From positions 372,001 to 436,000 of the forward strand of contig NC_013799.1 of NCBI RefSeq assembly GCF_000010785.1: a stretch of DNA of 64,000 nucleotides, written 5' to 3'. Positions 1 to 8,839 of the stretch are shown here, piece after piece. This DNA comes from Hydrogenobacter thermophilus TK-6 (lineage in GTDB: Bacteria; Aquificota; Aquificia; Aquificales; Aquificaceae). The stretch's first letter is position 1; each line of letters begins with the position of its first letter. The notes under the pieces were generated by a model, which was given only the letters and a program-made list of their open reading frames with translations, was not told where the DNA came from and searched no databases. A program made the translations under genes and the position numbers.

Positions 1-1
1 T

Positions 2-544
2 ATAGGATGGGGAGGGAGCTGTTTTCCGAAGGATGTAAGGGCTTTTATAAAGATGGCCGAGGATTACGGAGTTGACTTTTCACTTCTTAGAGAGGTGGAT
101 AAAATAAATGCCAGAAGGATAGAAAACTTTCTTGAGAAGGTAAAAAACGCACTCTGGAGCCTAAAAAATAAAAAGCTTGCTGTGTGGGGACTTTCCTTTA
201 AACCCAACACGGATGACATAAGAGAGGCGCCATCTATAAAGATAGTGTCTGCACTGCTCAGAGAAGGAGCCAAGCTGCAGCTTTACGACCCTAAAGCTAT
301 GGGCAACTTCAGAAGGATATTTCCAGAGGGGGAGGACCTTATTTACGCTCAGGGCATGTACGAAGCCATAAAAGGATGTGATGCTCTTCTTATTCTTACC
401 GAGTGGGAAGAGTTTAAAAAGGCAGACCTTGAAAGGGTAAAGCATCTTTTAAAACTCCCCGTAGTTATAGACGGTAGGAATATTTATGAGCCTGCTCATA
501 TGAGAGAGCTGGGTTTTGAGTATTACTGTATGGGAAGGCGATGA
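2..544 (+). CDS. ugd: UDP-glucose 6-dehydrogenase, C-terminal part (5' end outside window)
   Basis: Oxidises UDP-glucose (or a related nucleotide sugar) to the uronic acid with NAD+ for surface polysaccharide. The frame is open from base 2 and begins with IGWGGSCFPKD, which holds the catalytic cysteine loop of the UDP-glucose/GDP-mannose dehydrogenase family. A central dimerisation helix and the C-terminal UDP-binding domain (AVWGLSFKPNTDDIREAP, then an ILTEWEEF segment) follow. An internal ATG at 53 would cut off the catalytic cysteine, so it is not the start. The NAD-binding half lies upstream of the window. The stop overlaps the next gene by ATGA. Sugar specificity cannot be told from this half. 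Confidence 0.9.
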   Translation: MGWGGSCFPKDVRAFIKMAEDYGVDFSLLREVDKINARRIENFLEKVKNALWSLKNKKLAVWGLSFKPNTDDIREAPSIKIVSALLREGAKLQLYDPKAMGNFRRIFPEGEDLIYAQGMYEAIKGCDALLILTEWEEFKKADLERVKHLLKLPVVIDGRNIYEPAHMRELGFEYYCMGRR

Positions 545-1521
545 GGAATCTCCCCACCTTTCCTATAGCTATAATAATGCTTTTTGTCATCTTTGCCCTC
601 TTTGCAGATTTTATAGCACCCTATCCTTATGACCTTCAGAGTAGAAAGACACCCTACCACCCTCCTACGAGGATACACATAGTAAAAGACGGTAGGATAA
701 CCTTTCCTTATGTGAATCCTTATGTGATGGAAGACCCCATCTTTAAGTCATACAGAGAAAATAAGAAGGTTTCCTGCAAAATAGAGTTTTTCACGAAAAC
801 TCCCTATGGGTTTAAACTCTTTGGGGTAAAAGCACCTTGCAAGATACATCTTTTGGGTGCGGACAAGCTGGGGAGGGATGTGTTTTCAAGACTTGTCTAT
901 GGGGCAAGGGTGTCTATGTTTATAGGTCTTGTTGGTATAACGGTTACTTTTCTGGTAGGCTCCTTGGTGGGCGGCTTTTCCGGATACATGGGTGGTAAGG
1001 TAGATAGCTTCATCATGCGTATAGTAGAGGTCCTTTTGGCTATACCTACCTTTTACCTTATGCTATCTCTCAGAAGTGTATTTCCCTTAACTATGGGAAG
1101 CTTTGAGGTGTTTCTTATGGTGGTCTTCATAATATCTTTTATTGGATGGGCAGGTCTTGCGAGGGTGATAAGGGGTATGGTCCTTTCCATCAGGGAAAAG
1201 GAATTTGTGCAAAGCGCAAAAACTTACGGCGCAGGAACTTTTAGAATACTCACCAAGCACATACTACCCAACACCTACTACTACCTTATAGTCTCTGCCA
1301 CTCTGTCCTTCCCTGGCTACATACTGGGCGAATCGGCTTTGAGCTTTCTGGGGCTTGGGGTGCAAGAGCCACAACCCAGCTGGGGAAACATGCTCTCCGA
1401 TGCAAGAAATGTAAACCTCATATCCTCCTATCCTTGGATACTCTCTCCCGGCGTTGCCATATTTCTTTTAGTCATGGCTTTTAACCTGCTGGGTGATGAA
1501 CTCCTAAGGAGACAAAAATGA
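541..1521 (+). CDS. ABC transporter permease, DppC/OppC type
   Basis: Inner-membrane permease subunit of an oligopeptide/dipeptide-type ABC importer. One N-terminal membrane segment (residues about 5-25) is followed by a periplasmic stretch of roughly 65 residues, then about five further membrane segments. The cytoplasmic ATPase-contact loop is visible as QSAKTYGAGTFRILTKHILP, and the FLGLGVQEPQPSWGNML tail is typical of DppC/OppC. The ATG overlaps the stop of the upstream sugar dehydrogenase (ATGA), and the stop overlaps pyrK in the same way, so it is translated as part of a tight string. No binding protein, partner permease or ATPase gene is next to it, so the substrate is unknown. Confidence 0.85.
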   Translation: MRNLPTFPIAIIMLFVIFALFADFIAPYPYDLQSRKTPYHPPTRIHIVKDGRITFPYVNPYVMEDPIFKSYRENKKVSCKIEFFTKTPYGFKLFGVKAPCKIHLLGADKLGRDVFSRLVYGARVSMFIGLVGITVTFLVGSLVGGFSGYMGGKVDSFIMRIVEVLLAIPTFYLMLSLRSVFPLTMGSFEVFLMVVFIISFIGWAGLARVIRGMVLSIREKEFVQSAKTYGAGTFRILTKHILPNTYYYLIVSATLSFPGYILGESALSFLGLGVQEPQPSWGNMLSDARNVNLISSYPWILSPGVAIFLLVMAFNLLGDELLRRQK

Positions 1522-2267
1522 AAGCCCTGAAAGTTAAAGTGCTTAAAAACGCACCACTCTCTTTAAGAACCTATGTGATGGAGCTTTCCGCTCCGGATAT
1601 AGCGCACTCTGTAAAACCAGGACAGTTTGTCATGTTAAAGGTTTCGCACACAAATGACCCTATTGGAAGAAGAGCTTTTGCGGTAGGTGATGTAAGAGGT
1701 GATAACCTTTACATATTCTACGATGTGGTGGGAAGAGGTACATATCTTTTGAGCAGTCTGCCAGAAGGTAGTCACATAGAGCTTTTTGGACCACTCGGCA
1801 AAAGGACGTTTGAGCTATCAGGAGACAAGCATCTGCTCATAGGGGGTGGTATAGGTATAGCCGGTCTTACTCTTCTGGGGAAGGAGCTAAGAAAGGAAGG
1901 TAAAAAGGTGTTTTTCGTTTATGGTGCAAAAGGAAAAGAGCATTTAGGTTTAAAAAGCTGGTTAGAGGAGGAAAATTTTGAACATCTTATTTTTACTGAA
2001 GATGGAAGTGAGGGAAGGAAGGGTTTGGTAACTGAGGCTGTTAAGGAGTTTGACAGATCTTGGACTGTATCTGCATGCGGTCCAAAAGGTATGCTAAAAT
2101 CTCTAAAGAATCTTGTAGAACCAAGCAGATTGTACCTTTCCTTGGAATCGCGTATGGCTTGTGGTTGGGGAGTGTGTCTTGGATGCGTTGTAAAAGGTAC
2201 GCAGGGGAATTATTTAAGAGTATGCTATGAAGGACCAGTTTTTAGAGCGGATGAGGTGTGTCTGTGA
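1518..2267 (+). CDS. pyrK: Dihydroorotate dehydrogenase electron transfer subunit
   Basis: FAD- and 2Fe-2S-containing subunit that passes electrons from the class 1B dihydroorotate dehydrogenase PyrD to NAD+ in pyrimidine synthesis. The N-terminal half is a ferredoxin-reductase-like FAD domain ([10 protein letters not shown]). A nucleotide-binding loop [14 protein letters not shown] follows, and the C-terminal cluster motif [11 protein letters not shown] has a further Cys in RVCYEGPVF. The partner pyrD is in this window but about 45 kb away (47171). The stop overlaps ribE as TGATG. FAD use next to riboflavin synthase may be coincidental. The length of 249 aa is normal. Confidence 0.9.
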   Translation: MKALKVKVLKNAPLSLRTYVMELSAPDIAHSVKPGQFVMLKVSHTNDPIGRRAFAVGDVRGDNLYIFYDVVGRGTYLLSSLPEGSHIELFGPLGKRTFELSGDKHLLIGGGIGIAGLTLLGKELRKEGKKVFFVYGAKGKEHLGLKSWLEEENFEHLIFTEDGSEGRKGLVTEAVKEFDRSWTVSACGPKGMLKSLKNLVEPSRLYLSLESRMACGWGVCLGCVVKGTQGNYLRVCYEGPVFRADEVCL

Positions 2268-2890
2268 TGTTTACCGGACTTGTTGAAGATGTGGGAAAAG
2301 TAAAGAATATAAAAATCTCCTCAAAAGGTGGAACTTTGGAAGTGATAACATCTCTTAAAGAGATAAAAGTAGGAGACAGTATAGCGGTAAACGGCGTATG
2401 TCTTACTGTAACAAAGGTAGAAGACAGTATCATCTCCTTTGACCTATCGCCAGAAACTTTAAGGAGAAGCAATCTGAGCAAAGCCTTTGTAGGTGATCTT
2501 GTAAACTTAGAAAGAGCCATTAAGGTAGGTGATAGGCTGGGTGGACACATCCTCCTGGGGCATGTGGACTTTACTTCAAGAATAGAATCTTTCAGAAGCG
2601 TTGGAGATCATTATGAACTGAAAATTTACATACCAGATGAATGGATTTTATACTTTGTTGAAAAAGGTTCCGTAGGGATAGATGGTATAAGCCTGACCGT
2701 AAATACCGTAGAAGGAAATCTTATAAGCCTCAACATCATACCCCATACTTACCAAAATACCAACTTAAAGGGCAGAAAGGAAGGGGATCATGTTAATATA
2801 GAAGTGGATATATTGGGTAAGTATGTTATAAATTACTTGAGCAAGAGGAGAGAAAGAAGGCTGGACCAACTTCTTGAAAGGCTCTTTTGA
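2267..2890 (+). CDS. ribE: Riboflavin synthase alpha chain
   Basis: Dismutates two 6,7-dimethyl-8-ribityllumazine molecules to riboflavin. The protein opens with the diagnostic [10 protein letters not shown] and shows the two tandem lumazine-binding barrels of the family, the second beginning around [13 protein letters not shown] place the start at the ATG at 2267, which overlaps the pyrK stop (TGATG). A GTG nine bases upstream stays in frame but adds residues before the invariant MFTG. 207 aa is the usual length. The other riboflavin genes are not in this window. Confidence 0.93.
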   Translation: MFTGLVEDVGKVKNIKISSKGGTLEVITSLKEIKVGDSIAVNGVCLTVTKVEDSIISFDLSPETLRRSNLSKAFVGDLVNLERAIKVGDRLGGHILLGHVDFTSRIESFRSVGDHYELKIYIPDEWILYFVEKGSVGIDGISLTVNTVEGNLISLNIIPHTYQNTNLKGRKEGDHVNIEVDILGKYVINYLSKRRERRLDQLLERLF

Positions 2891-4131
2891 AGGTTATAAT
2901 AAATCTTATGAATGTGCTTTGTAAACAGGCAATATACGACAGGAGTGGGAGAGTGGCCTTTTACGAAGTCTTCATACAAGATTCTATAACAGGTGAATAT
3001 CCAGAGGGGCTTGACCCTCTTAAGGCGACAACCTTAGCTATAGATACTATAACAGAACTTAATCCCATAAGGGTAGGCAATGGAAAGATCGTATTTGTCA
3101 ATGTACCTGCCATATTTCTTGAGGCGTCCATGTTTGACCTTCTCTCACCCGATTATGTGGGGATAGAACTTGTAGAAAATAGAAGGTTATCCAAAGAGCT
3201 TTTTGAAGCTATAAATGCATTATTAAAAAAAGGTTTTAAGTTCTGTATAGATGATTTTGGGTTTGAGAAGATAGATTACCTGCCACTTCTCAGCAAGTGC
3301 CATTATGTGAAGATAAATCTTAAAAAAAATCCTTACGATAAAGAGGAGTTAAAGGAAGTTATAGGTATACTAAAGAGCTTGAAAAAAGGGATAATAGCCA
3401 AACATATAGAAACAAAAGAGGATTATGAGCTAGCTTATCAGCTGGGCTTTAACTTCTTTCAAGGTTTTTACCTCTCAAAACCTGTCAGATTTAGAGATAC
3501 AAGGACCATATCCTACCTTAAAGCAACCATATTAAGGCTTTACAGAGCTATCAAAGATAAAGATATGAAGGGTATAGTTGATATATTGGAGAAGGACATA
3601 GGAGCAACTTATAAGTTTTTGAAGTTTTTGAATTCTGCTTACTCTACAAGAACTAAGGACATAAGCAGGATAGATGAAGCGGTAGCACATTTGGGGCTTG
3701 AAAACATAGCTAAGTTTACCATAGTACTTGCCCTTTCCGAGATGTTTGTAGAAGAGCATGAGATGGATCTTTGGAAAAGGTCTCTTTTCAGGGCAAGCTT
3801 AGCTGAAAGGTTGGCGCAAATGTATGCACCACATGTGAGGGAAAAAGCCTATATTGCTGGTCTTTTCTCCTTGGCAGGGGAAGCTTTAGGACAAAAACCC
3901 GAGGATGTGGTAAGGGATCTTATGTTAGACAAGGAGATAGTTGAAGCTTTTGAGAGAAGGCTCAACGAGATAGGTTTTATACTATCTCTTGTGGAGCTAC
4001 TTGAAGATAACAAAAGCGAAAGGATCATAAGTAGGGTATCCAGAATAATGAATGTGGACCCAGAAGCTGTTAAAAATAGCATAAAGGAGGCGGAAAAAGA
4101 ATCCTCAGAACTGCTCAGCAGTATAACTTAA
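2887..4131 (+). CDS. EAL-like plus HDOD domain signalling protein
   Basis: Two-domain protein of the YuxH class: an N-terminal EAL-type phosphodiesterase fold (about residues 1-200) followed by an HDOD domain (about 200-400). FCIDDFG and [10 protein letters not shown] mark the EAL fold. The expected catalytic E-A-L triplet reads VGIEL...ENR and the N-terminal E is in FYEVF, so cyclic-di-GMP hydrolysis is uncertain and the domain may only bind ligand or partners. Start is ambiguous: TTG at 2887 has GAAAGG five bases upstream and overlaps ribE, while ATG at 2908 lacks a clear ribosome site. It ends convergently with the cytochrome assembly gene, overlapping by 4 bases. Confidence 0.8.
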   Translation: MKVIINLMNVLCKQAIYDRSGRVAFYEVFIQDSITGEYPEGLDPLKATTLAIDTITELNPIRVGNGKIVFVNVPAIFLEASMFDLLSPDYVGIELVENRRLSKELFEAINALLKKGFKFCIDDFGFEKIDYLPLLSKCHYVKINLKKNPYDKEELKEVIGILKSLKKGIIAKHIETKEDYELAYQLGFNFFQGFYLSKPVRFRDTRTISYLKATILRLYRAIKDKDMKGIVDILEKDIGATYKFLKFLNSAYSTRTKDISRIDEAVAHLGLENIAKFTIVLALSEMFVEEHEMDLWKRSLFRASLAERLAQMYAPHVREKAYIAGLFSLAGEALGQKPEDVVRDLMLDKEIVEAFERRLNEIGFILSLVELLEDNKSERIISRVSRIMNVDPEAVKNSIKEAEKESSELLSSIT

Positions 4132-5048
4132 TCCGTTGCGTAGCTGTGAAGCCCTGGGAAGTATAGATTTATAGCAAAAAAGCAAATAAGCACGGTAATA
4201 AAGCCTAAGACCACCATCCAGGCAACGCGCCTTCCTCTCCATCCCAGCATCTGTCTTGCATGCAGGTACGCTCCAAAGAAGAGCCAGACTATCAAGGACC
4301 ATACCTCTTTTGGATCCCAGCTCCAGTATCCACCCCAAGCTTCGTTTGCCCATGCAGACCCCAATATTATGGAAGCCGTCCATACTGGAAAGACAACTAT
4401 GATAGCTTTGTAAGTTATTTCTTCCAGAGTATCTTGGGATGGGAGCAATTTGGTTTGAGGAAACCTCCCTTTAACCAAGTAAAGAACTGCTCCAGCAAAA
4501 GCAACGGTAAAACCAGCATATCCTACGAAGGCTGTTACCACATGAAGATAAAGCCAATAACTTCTCAATGCAGGCATAAGGGGAGTTATATCCTTTGATG
4601 CCTTAAGCATTGCAAAAGCGCTCAGACCAAAGATAAGAGGCACGACAAAAGTGCCAAGTATTCTAAGAGCGTACTTTCTTTCTATAAGCAGGTATATGCT
4701 GCCAGCTATAAAGCTCCAGAAGGTGAGGGCTTCAAAAAGATTGCTCCACGGTGGATGAAAGACACCAAGCTGGTAGCTCTGCACACCCCTTCTTATCATA
4801 CCCGCCAGGTTGAGAAGCAATCCCAAAAAGAGGGTAAGGGTTGACACTTTACCGAAAAGGGAGTTTCTAAAGAGAGGATAAGAGAGGTACATGACGGAAG
4901 ATAAAGCATACAGCAAGGTAGCGGATTTGTACCAGAAGACATTATCCACCTGCAAAAGGGAAAGGAGCATGGCTATAAAAATCCCTATGAAAGCAATAAG
5001 GTAATCGCTGAGCATCCATACATTTCTTTGATGTATTACATGTCTCAT
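4128..5048 (-). CDS. ccsA: Cytochrome c assembly protein, CcsA/CcsB-ResC family
   Basis: Multi-span membrane protein of system II cytochrome c maturation that carries haem across the membrane and presents it to apocytochromes. The tryptophan-rich signature ANEAWGGYWSWDPKEVW sits near residue 235 and several hydrophobic helices with conserved His surround it. 306 aa matches the CcsA/CcsB core without a fused ResB part; no resB lies next to it. A promoter TTGCTT-N16-TAAACT precedes it (5086-5059). It would be needed for the CxxCH cytochrome at 12147. Confidence 0.88.
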   Translation of the reverse strand: MRHVIHQRNVWMLSDYLIAFIGIFIAMLLSLLQVDNVFWYKSATLLYALSSVMYLSYPLFRNSLFGKVSTLTLFLGLLLNLAGMIRRGVQSYQLGVFHPPWSNLFEALTFWSFIAGSIYLLIERKYALRILGTFVVPLIFGLSAFAMLKASKDITPLMPALRSYWLYLHVVTAFVGYAGFTVAFAGAVLYLVKGRFPQTKLLPSQDTLEEITYKAIIVVFPVWTASIILGSAWANEAWGGYWSWDPKEVWSLIVWLFFGAYLHARQMLGWRGRRVAWMVVLGFITVLICFFAINLYFPGLHSYATD

Positions 5049-5058
5049 AACTGAAATA

Positions 5059-5086
5059 AGTTTAAGGTATTTCTTCTTTTAAGCAA
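5059..5086 (-). promoter_or_regulatory. Candidate sigma-70-type promoter of ccsA
   Basis: On the minus strand TTGCTT (5086-5081) and TAAACT (5064-5059) are 16 bases apart, and the ATG of the cytochrome assembly gene follows 10 bases after the -10. Position and spacing support it; no start site is known. Confidence 0.45.
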
Positions 5087-5100
5087 TATGATATAAACCA

Positions 5101-5544
5101 TCAGGCCGGTTTTACTTCCACTTTGATCTCCACATTCACCTGAGGATGAAGCCTTATCTGCACCGTGTGTATACCCACATCCTTTATGAGCGTCTTGAGA
5201 AGGATGCGCTTTCTGTCTACATCAAAACCTTTTTCTTTCAAGGCATTGGATATGTCAGCAGCTGTGACGGACCCAAAGAGTTTACCCTTTTCGCCAACAG
5301 GTCTTGGAATCTCCAACATCAGTCCCTCAAGGGCTTTAGCAAGAGAGATGGCTTTTTCCTTCTCCCGCTGAAGTTTCCTCATTCTCTGTTGTATTATGCT
5401 CTTTACATGTCTGAGATTTCCCTCGGTTGCGGGCAGGGCTATACCTCTTGGTATCAGGTAATTGTTAGCAAAGCCATCCTTTACATTTATAACATCCCCA
5501 AATACGCCATAACCCTCAAGATCCTGAAGAAGCACCACCTTCAT
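5101..5544 (-). CDS. rplI: 50S ribosomal protein L9
   Basis: Binds 23S rRNA on the large subunit. It starts MKVVLLQDLEGYGVFGD with the typical NYLIPRGIA segment, a long central helix rich in Arg/Lys/Glu, and a C-terminal domain (GSVTAADISNALKEKG). The start at 5544 is preceded by GGAGG seven bases upstream; a longer reading frame upstream is unrelated to L9 and overlaps rpsR. Last gene of rpsF-ssb-rpsR-rplI. 147 aa is normal. Confidence 0.96.
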   Translation of the reverse strand: MKVVLLQDLEGYGVFGDVINVKDGFANNYLIPRGIALPATEGNLRHVKSIIQQRMRKLQREKEKAISLAKALEGLMLEIPRPVGEKGKLFGSVTAADISNALKEKGFDVDRKRILLKTLIKDVGIHTVQIRLHPQVNVEIKVEVKPA

Positions 5545-5555
5545 GCCAAGCCTCC

Positions 5556-5774
5556 TTAAGCAACAAGATAAGGTAGAAGGGCAAGCTGCCTTGCTCTTTT
5601 TATCTCCCTTGAGAGCATCCTCTGATGTTTTGCACATACGCCTGTTTGCCTTCGCCCAATAATCTTACCTCTTTCCGTCATGAACTGCCTGAGTTCCTCG
5701 TAATTTTTGTAGCTTGGGTCTTTCTTTTCCTCACAAAATCTGCATGCCTTTTTTGCAGTCTTTTTTATCTCCAT
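5556..5774 (-). CDS. rpsR: 30S ribosomal protein S18
   Basis: Small-subunit protein that binds 16S rRNA as a heterodimer with S6. The core [21 protein letters not shown] and [21 protein letters not shown] is intact. It keeps CRFCEEKKD plus another Cys in GVCAKHQ, so it may be the zinc-binding (C+) form. It lies between ssb and rplI in the usual order, 11 bases before rplI. Confidence 0.96.
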   Translation of the reverse strand: MEIKKTAKKACRFCEEKKDPSYKNYEELRQFMTERGKIIGRRQTGVCAKHQRMLSREIKRARQLALLPYLVA

Positions 5775-5786
5775 GCTTTGCCTCCT

Positions 5787-6209
5787 TCAAAAGGGTATTT
5801 CGTCATCTTGGGAGTTCCAGAGCTTTTCTTCAGCTTCTTGCTCGTAAGTGTCGGGTATAACCTCTTCTTCTGGAGCCTCATCCAGCTTAGGCTTGTTAAT
5901 TATCCTCACCGCATCCGCTACTATTCTCACCTTGCTTTGCGCTTTGCCTTCCTTATCCGTCCACCTATCTTGGGTGAGTCTTCCTTCTACTACTACCGTG
6001 TATCCTTTGGATATCCTTGTGCTAAGACTTTCTGCCAACTTTCCATACGCTTTGACGTCAAAAAAATGACTCTCCTCTTTCCAATCATCTCCCACTTTGT
6101 ACCTTCTGTTGTAAGCTATAGAAAATTCCGTTATCTGGTTGCCCGAAGGTAGATATCTTACTGAAGGGTCCTTGGTGAGCCTTCCTATGATAAGAACCTT
6201 ATTAAGCAT
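5787..6209 (-). CDS. ssb: Single-stranded DNA-binding protein
   Basis: Protects single-stranded DNA during replication and repair. The OB fold begins MLNKVLIIGRLTKDPSVRYLP and contains HFFDVKAYGKLAE and VVVEGRLTQDRW. A low-complexity acidic tail ends in DDEIPF, the conserved tip that binds partner proteins. Its ATG overlaps the end of rpsF by 8 bases, indicating coupled translation. 140 aa is within the normal range. Confidence 0.96.
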   Translation of the reverse strand: MLNKVLIIGRLTKDPSVRYLPSGNQITEFSIAYNRRYKVGDDWKEESHFFDVKAYGKLAESLSTRISKGYTVVVEGRLTQDRWTDKEGKAQSKVRIVADAVRIINKPKLDEAPEEEVIPDTYEQEAEEKLWNSQDDEIPF

Positions 6210-6534
6210 TTTTTCCCTCCTTTACTTTGACCTGAAAGTTAAGCCATCTTATAATATCGTCGCTTATTTTGTAATAAAAGTCAAGATGGTTGGGTAGCTC
6301 TGGATTTGAGGAGGTAATGCGGAAGATAAAGTACCTGCCATGCTGAAAGTTTTTTATGGGGTAAGCGAGTTTTTTTATGCCCCAATCTTCCTCTTGGAGT
6401 ATCTGCCCACCTTTTTTCTGAATAGTTTCTCTTATTTCCTGAAGTCTTCTCTGTACCTCTTCTTCCGTAAGAGTAGGCTTTAGGACAAATACGCTCTCGT
6501 AGTGTCTTGTGGTCTCGTAATACCTTTTAGCCAT
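6202..6534 (-). CDS. rpsF: 30S ribosomal protein S6
   Basis: Partners S18 on the small-subunit platform. Recognisable by HYESVFVLKPTLTEEEVQRRL near the N-terminus and by the DWGIKKLAYPIKNFQHGRYF stretch. First gene of the rpsF-ssb-rpsR-rplI operon, with GGAGGT upstream. Its leader can form a hairpin and a stem covering the ribosome site (see 6541-6590), which fits S6/S18 autoregulation known in other bacteria. 110 aa, standard length. Confidence 0.95.
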   Translation of the reverse strand: MAKRYYETTRHYESVFVLKPTLTEEEVQRRLQEIRETIQKKGGQILQEEDWGIKKLAYPIKNFQHGRYFIFRITSSNPELPNHLDFYYKISDDIIRWLNFQVKVKEGKNA

Positions 6535-6540
6535 TCTTAC

Positions 6541-6590
6541 ACCTCCTGGACTTTCTCAGGTCCCCACCTTTCCTTAGGTGGGAACGAGGT
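6541..6590 (-). promoter_or_regulatory. Candidate autoregulatory leader of rpsF
   Basis: In the minus-strand transcript a perfect 7-bp hairpin CCCACCT/AGGTGGG (6582-6576 with 6569-6563, 6-base loop) sits upstream of rpsF. ACCTC at 6590-6586 can pair with GAGGT at 6545-6541, which is part of the rpsF ribosome-binding site. S6:S18-binding rpsF leaders are known in other phyla. Identity with that Rfam motif is inferred from position and structure only. Confidence 0.5.
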
Positions 6591-6653
6591 AATTTTTTTA
6601 ATTTTAATCTATGTTGACAGTCTTTGCAAGGCGATCTACATTTAGGGAAGACC

Positions 6654-7112
6654 ATGGAGGTCAGAAAGGCGGTTTTGAAAGATGTTCAGGATATTTACAC
6701 TCTCATAAACGAGTACGCAAAGGAAGGTATCCTATTGCCTAGGAGTTTAAATTCCATATACGAAAACATAAGAGACTTTTGGGTGTGTGAGCGTGAGGGT
6801 GAGATTTTGGGATGCTGTGCCCTTCATGTGGTCTGGGAAGACCTGGCAGAGATAAAGAGCCTTGCTGTAAAGAAAGATGCCAGGAATAGCGGTGTGGGTT
6901 CTATGCTGATAGAAAGGTGCCTGCAGGAAGCAAAGGAGCTTGGCATAAAAAAAGTTTTTGTCCTAACTTATGCAACGGACTTTTTCGGTAAGTTTAACTT
7001 TCGGGAGATTAAAAAGGAGGCTTTACCTCACAAGGTTTGGGGTGAGTGTATAAACTGCGTGAAGTTCCCCCATTGTGATGAGGTAGCTATGATATTAGAA
7101 GTTAAGGCATGA
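6654..7112 (+). CDS. GNAT N-acetyltransferase, ArgA-like
   Basis: Transfers an acetyl group from acetyl-CoA to an amine. VRKAVLKDVQDIYTLINEYA at the N-terminus, LAEIKSLAVKKDARNSGVGS (acetyl-CoA pyrophosphate loop) and FFGKFNFREIKKEALPHKVW resemble the short stand-alone N-acetylglutamate synthases, so arginine synthesis is likely but not proven. The C-terminal CINCVKFPHCDE holds three Cys. I use ATG 6654, preceded by AGGGAAG, rather than an upstream TTG. A TTGACA-N17-TACATT element lies just upstream (6614-6642). It overlaps polA by 4 bases. Confidence 0.8.
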   Translation: MEVRKAVLKDVQDIYTLINEYAKEGILLPRSLNSIYENIRDFWVCEREGEILGCCALHVVWEDLAEIKSLAVKKDARNSGVGSMLIERCLQEAKELGIKKVFVLTYATDFFGKFNFREIKKEALPHKVWGECINCVKFPHCDEVAMILEVKA

Positions 7113-8839
7113 GGTATAGTTATATAACTTCAAGAGATGGTCTGCGTAGCTTAAAAGAAAGGCTGAAAGATGAAAGCTACTTATTTCTTGATACTGAGAC
7201 AGTAAGTGAAAAGATAAGATTAGTCCAGCTGGGTAATAATGAGGATGTGTTTATCGTTGATCTTTTTGAAACGGGGAGCTATGGAGTGGACTTTTTGAAG
7301 GACTTACTTGTAGACAAGGGTATAGTGGGACACAATCTCAAGTACGACCTTAAATTCCTTTACAGATACGGTATTGAACCTTACGCAGTTTTTGATACTA
7401 TGATAGCCAGTCAGCTTTTGGGTGAGCTTGACAGACACTCACTTCAGAAAGTGGCCATGCACTATTTGGGAGAGGTGCTTGACAAAAGTTTGCAAATGTC
7501 CAACTGGGGCAGGGCTGTGCTTTCAAAAGAGCAGTTAGAGTATGCAGCGCTTGATGTTAAAATGGTGAGGGATCTCTACTCTATACTCCTTGATAAACTC
7601 AACTCAACAGCGCATCAAGAAGAAACGCTTCTAAAAACCAGAACATCAAGAGTTTTTGGACTAAAGAATCCCGTTGCCATAATAGAGATGGCTTTTGTGC
7701 AAGAGGTTGCAAAGCTGGAGCTCAATGGAATTGGTGTAGATATAAAAGAGCTGGAGGACCTTATAAGAGAGTATAAGAAAAATCTCAATAAGAAGGTGAT
7801 GGAGTTTATGATGCATTATCGGATAGACCCGTTATCTCCCAAGCAATTGGGTGAGCTTCTCTCCAAAAGGCTGGGGCTTGACCTTCCTAAAACTGAAAAG
7901 GGCAACATATCTACGGATGACAAGATACTATCCCAGTTTATACATCATAAGCCAGTGCAGATGATCCTTGAGATAAGGATGACAAAGAAGCTTTTGGACA
8001 AGCTTGATGAAATAAGGAGTTTTGTAAAAGATGGTAGTGTATATCCAGAGTTTAAACAAATTGGAGCGATAACTGGTAGGATGTCAAGCTTAAATCCCAA
8101 TGTTCAAAACATACCGAGGGATCTAAGGGGAGTATTCAAAGCGAGGGAGGGGAAAGTTTTAGTTATCTCTGACTTTTCGCAGATAGAGCTGAGAATAGCC
8201 AGCGAGTATGTAGGTGACGAGAGGATGATAAAAGCTTTCAGAGAAGGGAAAGACCTTCACCGATACACTGCGAGCGTCCTTTTGGGGAAAAAGGAAGAAG
8301 ATATCAGCAAAGAAGAGAGACAGCTTGCCAAAGCGGTTAACTTTGGTCTCATATACGGTATATCCGCAAGAGGTCTTTCCGATTATGCCAAGAGTTATGG
8401 TATAGACTTATCGGTAGATGATGCACAAAAGATAAGGGATAGGTTTTTTGAGTACTTTAGGAGTTTTAAAGAATGGCACGAGAGGGTAAAGAGGGAGCTT
8501 AAACAGCTGGGAGGGTCAAGGGGTTATACGCTGTTGGGAAGAAGTTATGTGGCTCACACCTTTCCGGATGCTGTAAACTATCCTATACAGGGAACTGGAG
8601 CGGATCTTTTGAAACTCTCTGTGCTTATGTTTGATGCGGAGATAAAAAGGGAGAAGATAGAAGCGCATGTAGTGAACCTTGTGCATGATGAGATAGTTGT
8701 AGAGTGCCAGATGGAAAAAGCTCAGTTGGTTAGGGACCTTCTGGAAAGGGCTATGAAACACGCAGGCAGGGTAGTGCTAAAGCAGGTACCAGTAGAGGTA
8801 GAAAGCACCATAAACGAAAGGTGGCTCAAAGAGGGCTAA
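7109..8839 (+). CDS. polA: Family A DNA polymerase (short, Aquificales type)
   Basis: DNA polymerase with 3'-5' proofreading, for repair and gap filling. The exonuclease domain comes first: Exo I LDTE (D28/E30), Exo II GHNLKYDLKF (about 74-83), Exo III YAALDV (D149). The polymerase domain follows: motif A VISDFSQIELR (D355), motif B RQLAKAVNFGLIYG (404-417), motif C LVHDEIVVE (D527). There is no 5'-3' exonuclease domain, so 576 aa replaces the usual 800-930. This compact architecture is shared by Aquificae, some thermophilic phages and apicoplast polymerases. Primer removal would need a separate nuclease. It overlaps the acetyltransferase (ATGA) and meets pgl convergently. Confidence 0.95.
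   Translation: MRYSYITSRDGLRSLKERLKDESYLFLDTETVSEKIRLVQLGNNEDVFIVDLFETGSYGVDFLKDLLVDKGIVGHNLKYDLKFLYRYGIEPYAVFDTMIASQLLGELDRHSLQKVAMHYLGEVLDKSLQMSNWGRAVLSKEQLEYAALDVKMVRDLYSILLDKLNSTAHQEETLLKTRTSRVFGLKNPVAIIEMAFVQEVAKLELNGIGVDIKELEDLIREYKKNLNKKVMEFMMHYRIDPLSPKQLGELLSKRLGLDLPKTEKGNISTDDKILSQFIHHKPVQMILEIRMTKKLLDKLDEIRSFVKDGSVYPEFKQIGAITGRMSSLNPNVQNIPRDLRGVFKAREGKVLVISDFSQIELRIASEYVGDERMIKAFREGKDLHRYTASVLLGKKEEDISKEERQLAKAVNFGLIYGISARGLSDYAKSYGIDLSVDDAQKIRDRFFEYFRSFKEWHERVKRELKQLGGSRGYTLLGRSYVAHTFPDAVNYPIQGTGADLLKLSVLMFDAEIKREKIEAHVVNLVHDEIVVECQMEKAQLVRDLLERAMKHAGRVVLKQVPVEVESTINERWLKEG

Noticed and set aside
5545-5637. 31-residue N-terminal extension of L9
   Set aside because: It reads through rpsR in another frame; the ATG at 5544 has a strong GGAGG site and begins the conserved sequence.
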